Origin: Carboxylicivirga fragile
GTDB taxonomy: Bacteria; Bacteroidota; Bacteroidia; Bacteroidales; Marinilabiliaceae
Direction of reading: 5' to 3'
Assembly (NCBI GenBank): GCA_025499625.1
Contig: JAFMVD010000001.1
Location: 124,001-188,000 of the forward strand
Length of the DNA: 64,000 nt
Shown: in pieces, positions 34,960 to 46,094 of the stretch
Layout of the letters: each line of letters opens with the position of its first letter
Numbering within the stretch: position 1 is the first letter of the stretch
Notes under the pieces: model-generated
What the model was told of the DNA's origin: nothing
What the model saw: the letters and a program-made list of their open reading frames with translations, nothing else
The model's database searches: none
Translations under genes and position numbers: made by a program

Positions 34960-37782
34960 TTAAATCGAAAACCTTGGCGGCTCTTCAAAATATTTATGTT
35001 GTTTTAGAATTTCCGTTCGCGACTTACCGCTAACACACTGTAATCCACAATATTTCAGCTTCCTTTCGCAATGACATTCTTTAAACACTTTGCCAACAAT
35101 TTCATTTTGCCCAATTACATGCAATCCATTTAATCCTGTAGCGGGACTTCCACTCGCCAAACGAGCTATTGGTTGAATATCTGCATTAGGCATATTGCTA
35201 CGAATATAAGGCCAAGCGCCCATATTTTCAGGTTCTTCCTGTACCCACAAACGCAATAATGCATTTTTGTATTTCTTCAATACCGCATCAACTTGCTCCG
35301 TTGGGAAAGGATGTAATTGTTCCAGTCGCACTAGAGCAACATCAGTGGCATTTAATTCTTCCTTACGAGCCAATAAATCGTAGTAAATCTTACCAGTTGA
35401 AAATACAACCCGTGTTACCTTATCAACATCCACATTCGTATCGTCGATCAATTCTTTAAAACCATCCTTTTCAAACTCGCTTAAAGAAGATACACACTTA
35501 GGATGACGCAACAAGCTTTTAGGTGTAAACACCACCAATGGCACTCTAAAGTTACGCTTCAATTGACGGCGCATTACATGAAAGAAATTGGCTGGTGTGG
35601 TACAGTTAACAATTTGCATGTTGTTTCGAGCTGATAAAGACAAGAAACGCTCCATACGCGCACTTGAGTGCTCTGGACCTTGACCTTCGAAGCCATGAGG
35701 TAGCAACAACACAAGGCCATTCATTAAACCCCATTTCTCTTCTGCCGAAGATATATACTGGTCGATAATTACCTGTGCCACATTATAGAAATCACCAAAT
35801 TGTGCTTCCCAAATAGTTAATCCATCAGGTTTAGCAAGTGCATAACCATATTCAAAACCCATTACCCCATATTCCGATAATAGAGAGTTAAATACTTTAA
35901 AAGGTGCTTGATCTGGTGAGATATGTTGAAGCGGACGATAGCGCTTATCTGAATCTTCAATGGTCATTGCCGCATGGCGATGAGCAAAAGTACCTCTTTC
36001 TGCATCCTGACCACTTAAACGCACAGGATGGCCTTCTTTAACCAAAGATGCATAAGCCAGTTGCTCACCCAGTGCCCAATCCAACTTATCGTTTTCAACC
36101 ATTGCCTTTCTATCGCCGACAATCTTATGTAATTTCTTAAAAAAAGCTTTGTCTTCAGGTAAATAGTTAATGCGTTCCAGAAGCGATAGGAGTTCCTCCT
36201 TTTTAATAGATGTAACAGGTGATTTTATAAAATCTTTATTCGTTGAATAAGTATAATCGCTCCAATCTTCATTTAAGAAGCGTTGAATAAATACCTTTTC
36301 AATTTTCTTTGATGCACTTAAATCATCTTCCAAGCGTTGATTAAAATCATCGGCTTCTTTACGCGCATCATCCTTTGATACAACATTCTCTTCCAATAAT
36401 TTATTACTGTAAATGTCGCGAGGATTAGGATGACGTGCTATTGTTTTATACAATGTAGGCTGTGTGAAACGTGGTTCATCACCTTCGTTATGCCCATATT
36501 TACGATACGATAGTATGTCGATAAACACATCCGAATTGAATCGCTGACGGAATTCCATGGCTAGTTCAATGGCATAAACCAAGGCCTCAACGTCATCGCC
36601 ATTAACATGAAATACAGGAGATCGTGTTACTTTACCAACATCGGTACAGTATGTTGATGAACGGCCTTCCAGATAGTTAGTTGTAAAACCAACTTGATTA
36701 TTTATTACCAAATGAATGGTTCCTCCGGTTTTATAACCACGCAATTGCGCCATCTGAACAACCTCGTAGGCAACTCCTTGCCCAGCAATAGCCGCATCAC
36801 CATGAATAACAACAGGTACTACTTTGTCAAAATCCTTACCGTATTTATGATCAATTTTCGAACGAGATATGCCTTCAATAATAGGTGCAACTGTTTCAAG
36901 ATGGGAAGGATTAGGCGCTAAATTAACACGAACCTTCTTGCCATTATCAGTAACAATATCATTGCCATATCCCAAGTGGTATTTAACATCACCCAAAGAA
37001 ATGCCATCTTCGTATTCGTCACCAACAAACTCTTTGAAGATATTTTTATAAGGCTTGTTAAGAATATTTGTCAAAACATTAAGGCGACCTCGATGCGACA
37101 TTCCAATGAGCACCTCCTCTGCCCCTAACTCAGAACCTTTATTAATAAGAGCACTTAAACCCGGGATGAGTGCCTCGGATCCTTCCAATGAAAATCTTTT
37201 TTGGCCAACAAACTTTTTATGAATAAAGGTCTCAAATCCGACCGCCATATTTAACTGACGAAATATTTGACGTTTCTTTTCTGGTGCGAACTTTGGCGTA
37301 TTTCTATCGCCTTCCATTCGTGTGCGTAACCAACTTACAACTTCAGGGTGGCGAATATACAGGTACTCAACAGCAACTGACTGGCAATAAGTCTGCTGAA
37401 GATGAGCTAAAATATCTTTCAAAGGAGCAGGTCCCAAACCTAACTCATTCCCTGCCTGAAAAACAGTATTTAAATCCTTATCGCTCAATCTGAAATTTTC
37501 AAGATCGAGTGTTGGGTAATACTTACGACGTGATCTTACGGGGTTGGTTTGCGTAAATAAATGCCCACGCTGCCTATATGCATGAATTAGATTAATAACA
37601 TCAAATTCCTTGTCTACATATCCCGACCCACTGGGTTGCTGATAATTTGCTATTGCAAAATCAAAACCCTTAAAAAAATCGTGATAACTTTCGTCAACCG
37701 ACTCCGGATTATCTTTATATTGTTGATAGAGTTTATCAATGGCTTCTATGTTGCTGTTACCAACGAATGAGAATTTATCCAT
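34960..37782 (-). CDS. sucA: 2-oxoglutarate dehydrogenase E1 component
   Basis: A 940-residue thiamine-diphosphate-dependent E1. The N-terminus FSFVGNSNIEAIDKLYQQYKDNPESVDESYHDFF carries the subunit-binding segment. The TPP motif is GDAAIAGQGVAYEVVQM through INNQVGFTT, and the C-terminal dehydrogenase domain has WEAQFGDF and GFEGQGPEHSSARMERFLSL. It decarboxylates 2-oxoglutarate and passes succinyl groups to OdhB. Length is normal. It is upstream of odhB on the same strand and divergent from the AddB-like gene. Confidence 0.97.
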   Translation of the reverse strand: MDKFSFVGNSNIEAIDKLYQQYKDNPESVDESYHDFFKGFDFAIANYQQPSGSGYVDKEFDVINLIHAYRQRGHLFTQTNPVRSRRKYYPTLDLENFRLSDKDLNTVFQAGNELGLGPAPLKDILAHLQQTYCQSVAVEYLYIRHPEVVSWLRTRMEGDRNTPKFAPEKKRQIFRQLNMAVGFETFIHKKFVGQKRFSLEGSEALIPGLSALINKGSELGAEEVLIGMSHRGRLNVLTNILNKPYKNIFKEFVGDEYEDGISLGDVKYHLGYGNDIVTDNGKKVRVNLAPNPSHLETVAPIIEGISRSKIDHKYGKDFDKVVPVVIHGDAAIAGQGVAYEVVQMAQLRGYKTGGTIHLVINNQVGFTTNYLEGRSSTYCTDVGKVTRSPVFHVNGDDVEALVYAIELAMEFRQRFNSDVFIDILSYRKYGHNEGDEPRFTQPTLYKTIARHPNPRDIYSNKLLEENVVSKDDARKEADDFNQRLEDDLSASKKIEKVFIQRFLNEDWSDYTYSTNKDFIKSPVTSIKKEELLSLLERINYLPEDKAFFKKLHKIVGDRKAMVENDKLDWALGEQLAYASLVKEGHPVRLSGQDAERGTFAHRHAAMTIEDSDKRYRPLQHISPDQAPFKVFNSLLSEYGVMGFEYGYALAKPDGLTIWEAQFGDFYNVAQVIIDQYISSAEEKWGLMNGLVLLLPHGFEGQGPEHSSARMERFLSLSARNNMQIVNCTTPANFFHVMRRQLKRNFRVPLVVFTPKSLLRHPKCVSSLSEFEKDGFKELIDDTNVDVDKVTRVVFSTGKIYYDLLARKEELNATDVALVRLEQLHPFPTEQVDAVLKKYKNALLRLWVQEEPENMGAWPYIRSNMPNADIQPIARLASGSPATGLNGLHVIGQNEIVGKVFKECHCERKLKYCGLQCVSGKSRTEILKQHKYFEEPPRFSI

Positions 37783-37934
37783 ATAATTATATTTCTCTCC
37801 AAAAATTAAATGCCTTGAATAGCTTGGCTTGTTTAAGCAAAGTTAAAAACAATTTACACCTTGCTCTCTTAATTTATCGCTAATTTCACAGCATTTGATT
37901 AATTTCAACGTTTCAAATTTTAATTTATAAAAAC

Positions 37935-40799
37935 ATGACGTCAGGTTTTCTAAACGCCATTGCATCGTACTATTTTCAAAATTCTAAAACAGAATTGTCG
38001 AAGTTTTGTTTTGTTTTTCCTAGTCAAAGAGCTGGTATTTTTTTCACAAACCATTTGCGTCAATATATTCAATCCCCGATTTGGTCGCCCAACACCATTA
38101 CAATCAACGACTTGTTTTCAAACCTGAGCAATTTAGTAGTTGCAGATAACATTACACTACTTTTTAACTTACATCAGGTTTATAAAGAGATTACTCAAAA
38201 GGATGTTAGCTTTGAAGAGTTCTTGCCCTGGGGAGAGATGTTTTTAAATGATTTTGATGATATTGATAAATATTTAGTTGAAGCAGATCAATTATTTTCA
38301 AACCTCCTTTCGCTTAAAGAATTAGACGATGATTACAGCCATTTAAGCGACAAGCAAAGAGAAGCCATTCAATCTTTTTGGTCGACATTTGATACCCAAA
38401 AACGTTCAGAGCATCAAAACTATTTTCTGGAAACCTGGAAACAAATTCCAGAGGTGTATTTAGCCTTTCAGAAGCGCTTAAAATCTCAAGGCATTGCCTA
38501 CGAAGGCATGGTATATCGACAAATAGCTGAGTTGATTAAAGATGAGAAGCACATCTATTTCGAGTGGGATAAAATCATTTTTGTAGGTTTAAATGCTTTG
38601 ACTCCTGCGGAGATTAAACTAATGAACTATCTTAAGAAAAGAGACATCGCTTCTTTCTTTTGGGATTATTCAAGCTGGATGATTAATTCAGAGAGTGATG
38701 ATAATAAGGTAAAACGACATGGTCCTGGCTTTTTTATTGAGGAGAATTTATTTCGCTTTCCTCATCCCAAAGATTTTAATATGCCAATGTCGAAAGAAGC
38801 ACCTGAAATAACCATTACAGCCGTTGCTAATCCGACCGAACAATTAAAATCTGTTCATCAGTTTCTTGAAAAGGAATACATAAGTGACATGAAATCGGCC
38901 GTTATTCTAGCCGACGAAACACTTTTGATGCCAGCGCTTCATGGCATACCAACCAATGTAGACAGGGTAAACGTAACCATGGGTTATCCTTTAAATAACA
39001 CACCGGCGTACGGATTAATCGAAGCCTTACTAAATCTGCAACAGCAAGTGCGCTTAGGAAGTGCAAATGAAGTGTGGTTGTATCATCGACATGTTTTACC
39101 ATTATTGCAGCATCAATATATTTCAATGCTTGCCGAAGTGGACTGTCTTGTTCTCCACAAAAAATTGGTGAGTAGAAATTACATCTTCATTAAGTCAACT
39201 GAGTTACAAATCAACTCGCTTTTTAAACTCATCTTTAAAAAAGTTGAAGGTGGTAACGAATTGGCATCCTATCTAATTGAGATTCTTTCTAAGGTTTATG
39301 AATTATTAAAACAATCGGAAGAAAAAATTATAGAACAAGAATTTATTTTTGCTATTCATAAAAGCATCGTTCGTTTGCAAGATTTGTTAGAGCAAAATCA
39401 ACAAGCCGATCTGGATTCTAAAACATGGGTTAAACTCTTTAAGAAGTTGGCCGATTACCAGACAGTACCGTTCAGAGGCGAACCCTTAGCTGGTTTACAG
39501 GTAATGGGTATTCTTGAAACACGCGCACTTGATTTTGATAAGCTAATTATTCTAGATTTAAATGAAGGTGTATTTCCGCGCACATCGCCACCAAACACTT
39601 TCATTCCTGCCACCTTGCGTGCAGGCTTTGAATTGCCAACCATCGAATTTCAGGATGCCATATTCTCTTATTATTTCTTCCGTCTTATTCATCGTGCCAA
39701 GAAAGTTGAATTACTATACTCCACGGGTGCTCAAGGAATGAAATCAAGCGAGATGAGCCGCTACTTATACCAACTAAAATATGAATTTAATGCCAGCATA
39801 AAACAAAAAACAACAACAGGAAAAGTATCCTTAATGAGTGCACCGCTTGTTAAGGCTGATAAAAATGTGCAAGTCTTAGAGCAGCTCGAAAAATTTACTA
39901 ATAAAGGTGATAAAATTCTATCACCAAGTGCCCTATCCGTATATATTGAATGTCCGTTGCGTTTTTACTATCAGAAAATTGCCAACATAAAAGAGCCGGA
40001 TGTAATTACAGAGGAAGCAGATGCGCGAATTTTTGGTCTTATTTTTCATGATGTAGTTGAAAAGCTATACGAAAATCATAAAAACAAAGAAGTAACATCA
40101 GAAAACATCGACCACTGGTTAAAAAACATTGCTATTCTGGATGCATTAATTAAGGAAGGCTTCAATACTCATATTATGGATTACGAAAAAGGTCGTAAAT
40201 CATTTACTGAGATTCACGGTAAAAATGTGATGGTATTTGAGGTGATTAAACGCTACCTTATTCAATTTCTGAAAATTGAAAAGAAGAATACACCATTTAC
40301 AATTATTGATTTGGAAAAAAGTGTGAATTGGCTATTTACTACATCAAATGGAAGGGAAATAAACTTAGGTGGCATCATCGACCGACTTGAAGAAAAAGAT
40401 GGCATTATAAAAGTAATGGATTATAAAACAGGATCAGGTGCGCCTAGTGTTGATGATATTGCTGACTTGTTTAATACGGACAAACACAAGAAAAACAAGG
40501 CTATTTTCCAAACTCTATTGTATTCTCTTATATTGGACGAAACAAGTAATGAGACAAAGCAATTGCAACCTTCAGTAATATGGGTTCGTGATGTATTTAA
40601 ATCAGATTATGACACGAAGTTATATCTAAAGGAAAAGAGAAATCTTACTCCAATATTTCTACAGGCAGTTAAGGAAGAGTTTAAAAGTGGATTAGATGCC
40701 TTAGTCAACGAAATTTATGATGACACCATTAGTTTTGAACCATGCGAAGACATTGAAAAATGTAAATTTTGCACCTACAAATCGCTTTGTAATAGATAA
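37935..40799 (+). CDS. AddB-like PD-(D/E)XK nuclease with Fe-S cluster motif
   Basis: A 954-residue protein resembling the AddB/RecB-like family of inactivated superfamily I helicases with a C-terminal nuclease. The N-terminus FCFVFPSQRAGIFFTNHL has a helicase-like fold but no Walker A. The C-terminus carries PD-(D/E)XK motifs: GGIIDRLEEKDGIIKVMDYKTGSG. One Cys in IECPLRFYYQ plus the terminal CKFCTYKSLC fits an AddB-type 4Fe-4S cluster. These proteins pair with an AddA helicase in double-strand break repair. No AddA/UvrD-type gene is adjacent in the window, so the partner must be elsewhere. Confidence 0.8.
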   Translation: MTSGFLNAIASYYFQNSKTELSKFCFVFPSQRAGIFFTNHLRQYIQSPIWSPNTITINDLFSNLSNLVVADNITLLFNLHQVYKEITQKDVSFEEFLPWGEMFLNDFDDIDKYLVEADQLFSNLLSLKELDDDYSHLSDKQREAIQSFWSTFDTQKRSEHQNYFLETWKQIPEVYLAFQKRLKSQGIAYEGMVYRQIAELIKDEKHIYFEWDKIIFVGLNALTPAEIKLMNYLKKRDIASFFWDYSSWMINSESDDNKVKRHGPGFFIEENLFRFPHPKDFNMPMSKEAPEITITAVANPTEQLKSVHQFLEKEYISDMKSAVILADETLLMPALHGIPTNVDRVNVTMGYPLNNTPAYGLIEALLNLQQQVRLGSANEVWLYHRHVLPLLQHQYISMLAEVDCLVLHKKLVSRNYIFIKSTELQINSLFKLIFKKVEGGNELASYLIEILSKVYELLKQSEEKIIEQEFIFAIHKSIVRLQDLLEQNQQADLDSKTWVKLFKKLADYQTVPFRGEPLAGLQVMGILETRALDFDKLIILDLNEGVFPRTSPPNTFIPATLRAGFELPTIEFQDAIFSYYFFRLIHRAKKVELLYSTGAQGMKSSEMSRYLYQLKYEFNASIKQKTTTGKVSLMSAPLVKADKNVQVLEQLEKFTNKGDKILSPSALSVYIECPLRFYYQKIANIKEPDVITEEADARIFGLIFHDVVEKLYENHKNKEVTSENIDHWLKNIAILDALIKEGFNTHIMDYEKGRKSFTEIHGKNVMVFEVIKRYLIQFLKIEKKNTPFTIIDLEKSVNWLFTTSNGREINLGGIIDRLEEKDGIIKVMDYKTGSGAPSVDDIADLFNTDKHKKNKAIFQTLLYSLILDETSNETKQLQPSVIWVRDVFKSDYDTKLYLKEKRNLTPIFLQAVKEEFKSGLDALVNEIYDDTISFEPCEDIEKCKFCTYKSLCNR

Positions 40800-40913
40800 G
40801 ATAAATTACTTAACTCACGATTTAAAAGACTTGATGTTTATACCCACAGTAAGTGTATAAGTCTAACAATAATGTTACTGTCCAATATGATTACCAAATT
40901 GAGCAGAAATCAT

Positions 40914-40921
40914 TAAGTTTG
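40914..40921 (+). promoter_or_regulatory. Promoter -7 element of the toxin-antitoxin operon
   Basis: TAAGTTTG matches TAnnTTTG, 14 bp before the antitoxin ATG. No clear TTG partner at about 20 bp upstream was found, so this is weak. Confidence 0.35.
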
Positions 40922-40935
40922 TAAAAAACAGCACT

Positions 40936-41163
40936 ATGAATACAATAGAAAAAAGAGATTATATACATAATCATCTTGGTAGACTTTTGGATAAGGATAT
41001 TGATGAGATGTTCGAAAAAGTAAAGTTGTTAATTGAAGAGAATATTATATTGACGGAAGAGCAGGAAACTGAACTTACAAATAGAATAGAGAGACACAAA
41101 AACGGCACATCAAAATCATATACTTGGCCCAACATAAAAGATGAGATTCACAACCGAATATGA
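40936..41163 (+). CDS. Antitoxin of a RelE/ParE-type toxin-antitoxin module
   Basis: A 75-residue, highly charged, mainly helical protein. Its C-terminus NGTSKSYTWPNIKDEIHNRI resembles the addiction-module component family, in which a conserved Trp-containing tail binds the toxin. The frame ends with an ATGA overlap into the toxin gene (41160-41163), the usual antitoxin-first arrangement. No DNA-binding fold is obvious in the N-terminal half. It probably neutralises the downstream RelE/ParE-like toxin in the cytoplasm. Family call rests mainly on the pairing and the tail. Confidence 0.75.
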   Translation: MNTIEKRDYIHNHLGRLLDKDIDEMFEKVKLLIEENIILTEEQETELTNRIERHKNGTSKSYTWPNIKDEIHNRI

Positions 41164-41456
41164 GTTATACTATCTATTTTAAGGAAGAGGCAAAAAATGA
41201 TATTATTGACGCTTATGATTGGTATGAAAATAAACAAAAAAATCTAGGTGAAATTTTTGTGAGCGAAATAGAAAGATACTTGGACATTCTTAAACGAAAA
41301 CCACTAATTTTTCGGGAAAGAAAAAAACAACTGAGATATTGCCCCATTAAACGCTTCCCGTTTATTATTGTATTTGAAGTTGAAAATAAAGCGGTTATAG
41401 TTTATGCGATTTTCAACACCTACCAACACCCCTCACAAATTGATTCAAGAAAGTAA
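41160..41456 (+). CDS. RelE/ParE-family toxin
   Basis: A 98-residue protein with the RelE/ParE fold pattern: SYTIYFKEEAKNDIIDAYDWYENKQKNLGEIFVSEIERYLDIL, then RKPLIFRERKKQLRYCPIKRFPFIIVFEVENKAVIVYAIFNTYQHP. The C-terminal basic/aromatic residues typical of these toxins are present. ParE-type members poison gyrase and RelE-type members cut mRNA at the ribosome; the sequence does not decide which. It starts within the antitoxin stop (ATGA) and lies directly upstream of the convergent trmD gene. Confidence 0.8.
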   Translation: MSYTIYFKEEAKNDIIDAYDWYENKQKNLGEIFVSEIERYLDILKRKPLIFRERKKQLRYCPIKRFPFIIVFEVENKAVIVYAIFNTYQHPSQIDSRK

Positions 41457-41470
41457 AAAACTAACTCTCA

Positions 41471-42148
41471 CTATTCGTCCAACAAGTCAGGCCTTAACTG
41501 CTTAGTTCGATCGTACGCTTGCTCTTCACGCCATTGATCAATTTTAGCCTGATTACCACTTAGAAGCACTTCAGGCACTTTTCTACCCTTGTAATCCGCT
41601 GGACGCGTATAAACCGGAGGCGATAAAAGTCCATCCTGAAAGCTATCAGTTAAAGCGGATGTTTCATCCGACATAACACCTGGAATCAAACGAATGATCG
41701 CATCGGAAACTACTGCGGCAGCAAGCTCTCCACCAGTTAATACAAAATCGCCTATGGATATTTCTTGAGTAACATACATGTCGCGAATACGTTGATCGAT
41801 ACCCTTATAATGACCACAAATAATAATAATGTTCTGAGCCAATGAAAGCGTATTTGCAATGCGCTGATCAAATCGCTGACCATCTGGTGTCATGTATATT
41901 ATTTGATCATAGGTGTGCTCCGACTTTAACTTATCTATAAGGTCTGCGATAGGTTGAATTGTCATTACCATGCCAGCTCCACCACCAAAAGCATAGTCAT
42001 CAACTTTTTTATGCTTATCTAAGGTATAATCACGAATGTCATGAAACTTCATTTCTACCAATCCCTTATCCATAGCACGCTTCATTATGGATTGCGTTAA
42101 TGGCCCATCAAACATCTCAGGAAACAAGGTTAAAATATCTATACGCAT
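41471..42148 (-). CDS. trmD: tRNA (guanine-N1)-methyltransferase
   Basis: A 225-residue SPOUT methyltransferase. The N-terminus [21 protein letters not shown], the knot motifs [13 protein letters not shown] and [15 protein letters not shown], and [15 protein letters not shown] all match TrmD. It transfers a methyl group to G37 of tRNAs to prevent frameshifting. Length is normal. The gene is alone here, without rpsP, rimM or rplS, an arrangement common in Bacteroidota. It is convergent with the toxin-antitoxin pair and divergent from the DUF349 gene. Confidence 0.96.
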   Translation of the reverse strand: MRIDILTLFPEMFDGPLTQSIMKRAMDKGLVEMKFHDIRDYTLDKHKKVDDYAFGGGAGMVMTIQPIADLIDKLKSEHTYDQIIYMTPDGQRFDQRIANTLSLAQNIIIICGHYKGIDQRIRDMYVTQEISIGDFVLTGGELAAAVVSDAIIRLIPGVMSDETSALTDSFQDGLLSPPVYTRPADYKGRKVPEVLLSGNQAKIDQWREEQAYDRTKQLRPDLLDE

Positions 42149-42163
42149 TGATCAACTTTTTTG

Positions 42164-42171
42164 CAAAGATA
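42164..42171 (-). promoter_or_regulatory. Promoter -7 element of trmD
   Basis: The minus-strand TATCTTTG matches TAnnTTTG, 15 bp before the trmD start, implying a very short leader. No good TTG at the expected distance was seen. Confidence 0.35.
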
Positions 42172-42242
42172 GCTAAAAGCTGCTAGCTGCCAGCCATCAG
42201 CTAATAGCAATTCACTAATGGCTTTCTTTTTCAAGCAAAAAA

Positions 42243-42273
42243 TTTGCCTATTGCCCGATAAACAATATATTCG
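42243..42273 (+). promoter_or_regulatory. Promoter of the DUF349 gene
   Basis: TTTG (42243-42246), a 19-nt spacer and TATATTCG (42266-42273, one mismatch from TAnnTTTG) lie about 60 bp before the ATG. The spacing matches the Bacteroidota consensus. Confidence 0.5.
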
Positions 42274-42333
42274 TAGGATAAATTGATGCTAAGCAAATTA
42301 CTCGCCTGGCACAGAAAATGAACTCATAAGCTT

Positions 42334-44337
42334 ATGGAAGCACAAGATCTAAACAAACCGTTAGAAGAAAATGATGGTTTGAATTCAGAAACAAATTCTG
42401 AAAATACGACAAATGAAGAAACAACACCGCAAGAAGCAACTACTGCGGACCCTGAAAAAGAGACTGAATCTGTTCAAGAAGAAAAGATAGCAGAACCAGT
42501 TGAGGAAGTTAAACCCGACGAAAAATCAGAACAAGAAGAAGTAAAAGTAACCAACGAGGTTGAATCTGATTCTGAGGAAGAATCTGGTGAAAAAGAGGAA
42601 CATGTAATTGAACCTGTTGATCACATCATGCTTCATAAAAATGAACTGGTTGATCGTTTAAAGGAAGTTCTTCAAAGCTACCCGGTTGAAAAACTAAGAG
42701 ATGAAGTAGAAGCTATTAAGTCTGCTTTTTACAAAAAACACAGTGCCGAACTTGAAGACCTTAAACGAAAGTTTATTGAATCAGGTGAGAAAGAGGAAGA
42801 CTTTAAAGCGCCTGTTGACACTCAAGAAATTGACTTTAAAAAGTTTCTGCAACAATTTAAGGAGCGCAAAGCAGAATTTAACCGTCGTATTGAGGACGAA
42901 AAAGCTAGCAACTATAAGGCTAAACTAGAGGTTATAGAAGCCATTAAGGAATTGATAAATCGTCAGGAATCATTAAACGATACATTCCAGCACTTCAGAG
43001 AATTGCAACAACAATGGCGCAATATTGGCTCTATCCCACAAAACAAAGTGCATGACTTGTGGGAAACTTACAACTATCACATTGAGAATTTCTACAATTA
43101 CATAAAGATAAATAAAGAATTACGAGATCTTGATTTGAAGCGTAATCATGAAGCTAAAATTGGTTTGTGCGAAAAAGCTGAGAAGCTATTATTAGAGCCA
43201 ACCATTGTTAAAGCTTTTAAAACGCTTCAGAAATTTCATGAGCAATGGCGCGAAATTGGCCCTGTACCTCGTGATCACAAAGAAGAGTTATGGCAACGTT
43301 TTAAGGAAGCGACATCTTTAATTAATAAACGCCATCAGGCCTATTTCGAAAACCTTAAAGATCAACTACAGAAGAATCTTGATGCGAAATCGGAATTGTG
43401 TGAAAAAGCCGAAACACTTTCAGCAGTTGATTTACATTCGCCAAAAGAATGGGAAGCAAAAAGCAAAGAGCTTATAGAATTGCAAACCATATGGAAAACC
43501 ATTGGTTTTGCTCCTAAAAAAGACAACAATCGCATTTACGAACGTTTCCGCACGGCTTGTGATACCTTCTTTAATAAAAAACGTGAGTTCTTTAAATCAT
43601 ATAAATCGGAACAAGCAACCAACCTGCAGTTGAAAACTGAGTTATGTATTCAGGCTGAAGCAATGAAAGAAAGTACCGATTGGAAACGAACAACTGACGA
43701 GTACATAAAAATTCAGAAGCGCTGGAAAGAAATTGGCCCTGTACCACGTAAACAATCAGATGTTGTTTGGAAACGTTTCAGAACTGCTTGTGATGCTTTT
43801 TTTGAGCATAAATCAAGTTTCTTTAGCGATAAAGACGAGATTCAGGATAAAAACCTTGAACTGAAGGAAGCTTTGGTTAAGGAATTGGGTGAGTTTAAAC
43901 CGCATGAGAATTCTGAAGATAACTTCAAGGCACTTCAAGGGTTTCAACATCGCTGGTCAGAAATTGGTCATGTACCTATTAAGGAAAAAGATAGAGTAAA
44001 CCAGGCATTCAGGGCTTTAATCAATCAGTATTTCGACAACCTTAAATTGAACGAATACGATAAAAATGTTGAGAAATTCCGTAATAAGATTGAAAATTAC
44101 AAAACAGCTGATTACTCTGGAGATCGTTTAACTCAGGAACGAAATAAGATCATTTCGAAGCTAAAACAACTTGAGAGCGATATTACACTTTGGGAAAATA
44201 ACATTGGTTTCTTTGCCAAATCAAAAAAATCAGAAGCTTTGGTTCGTGATTTCACGCACAAGATTGAAACCGGAAAGAAAAATATCAAACTGCTTAACAA
44301 GAAGTTAGACATGTTGGAAGACATGAATAAAAAATAA
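42334..44337 (+). CDS. DUF349 repeat protein
   Basis: A 667-residue, highly charged, largely helical protein. The first ~95 residues are an acidic, low-complexity tail rich in Glu, Thr and Val. The rest contains five copies of the DUF349 unit, each with a W(R/K/S)xIGxxP motif followed by a Trp/Tyr-rich helix (WRNIGSIPQ, WREIGPVPR, WKTIGFAPK, WKEIGPVPR, WSEIGHVPI), and ends in a coiled-coil. The family function is not established; cytoplasmic scaffolding or nucleic-acid binding has been suggested. It stands alone with its own promoter and terminator. Acidic tail and repeat count are the notable features. Confidence 0.8.
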   Translation: MEAQDLNKPLEENDGLNSETNSENTTNEETTPQEATTADPEKETESVQEEKIAEPVEEVKPDEKSEQEEVKVTNEVESDSEEESGEKEEHVIEPVDHIMLHKNELVDRLKEVLQSYPVEKLRDEVEAIKSAFYKKHSAELEDLKRKFIESGEKEEDFKAPVDTQEIDFKKFLQQFKERKAEFNRRIEDEKASNYKAKLEVIEAIKELINRQESLNDTFQHFRELQQQWRNIGSIPQNKVHDLWETYNYHIENFYNYIKINKELRDLDLKRNHEAKIGLCEKAEKLLLEPTIVKAFKTLQKFHEQWREIGPVPRDHKEELWQRFKEATSLINKRHQAYFENLKDQLQKNLDAKSELCEKAETLSAVDLHSPKEWEAKSKELIELQTIWKTIGFAPKKDNNRIYERFRTACDTFFNKKREFFKSYKSEQATNLQLKTELCIQAEAMKESTDWKRTTDEYIKIQKRWKEIGPVPRKQSDVVWKRFRTACDAFFEHKSSFFSDKDEIQDKNLELKEALVKELGEFKPHENSEDNFKALQGFQHRWSEIGHVPIKEKDRVNQAFRALINQYFDNLKLNEYDKNVEKFRNKIENYKTADYSGDRLTQERNKIISKLKQLESDITLWENNIGFFAKSKKSEALVRDFTHKIETGKKNIKLLNKKLDMLEDMNKK

Positions 44338-44343
44338 TTACTT

Positions 44344-44371
44344 AGGTCGGCTTATCGCCGACCTTTTTTTT
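44344..44371 (+). terminator. Intrinsic terminator after the DUF349 gene
   Basis: A perfect 8-bp GC-rich stem AGGTCGGC / GCCGACCT with loop TTATC is followed by eight T's, 7 bp after the stop codon. Confidence 0.9.
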
Positions 44372-44373
44372 GA

Positions 44374-44408
44374 ACCATTAATAAATTATAGTCCTAATTA
44401 TTAATGGT
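44374..44408. repeat. Long AT-rich inverted repeat upstream of pyrG
   Basis: ACCATTAATAA (44374-44384) and TTATTAATGGT (44398-44408) are perfect inverted arms, extendable to 14 bp with one bulged A. They lie just upstream of a -7-like TACCTTTG (44416-44423), so the repeat covers where the -33 element would be. A possible operator. Confidence 0.5.
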
Positions 44409-44439
44409 ATTTTTCTACCTTTGTGGTTTTTAAATTTGA

Positions 44440-46080
<1,641 letters not shown>

Positions 46081-46094
46081 AAAATAAACATACA

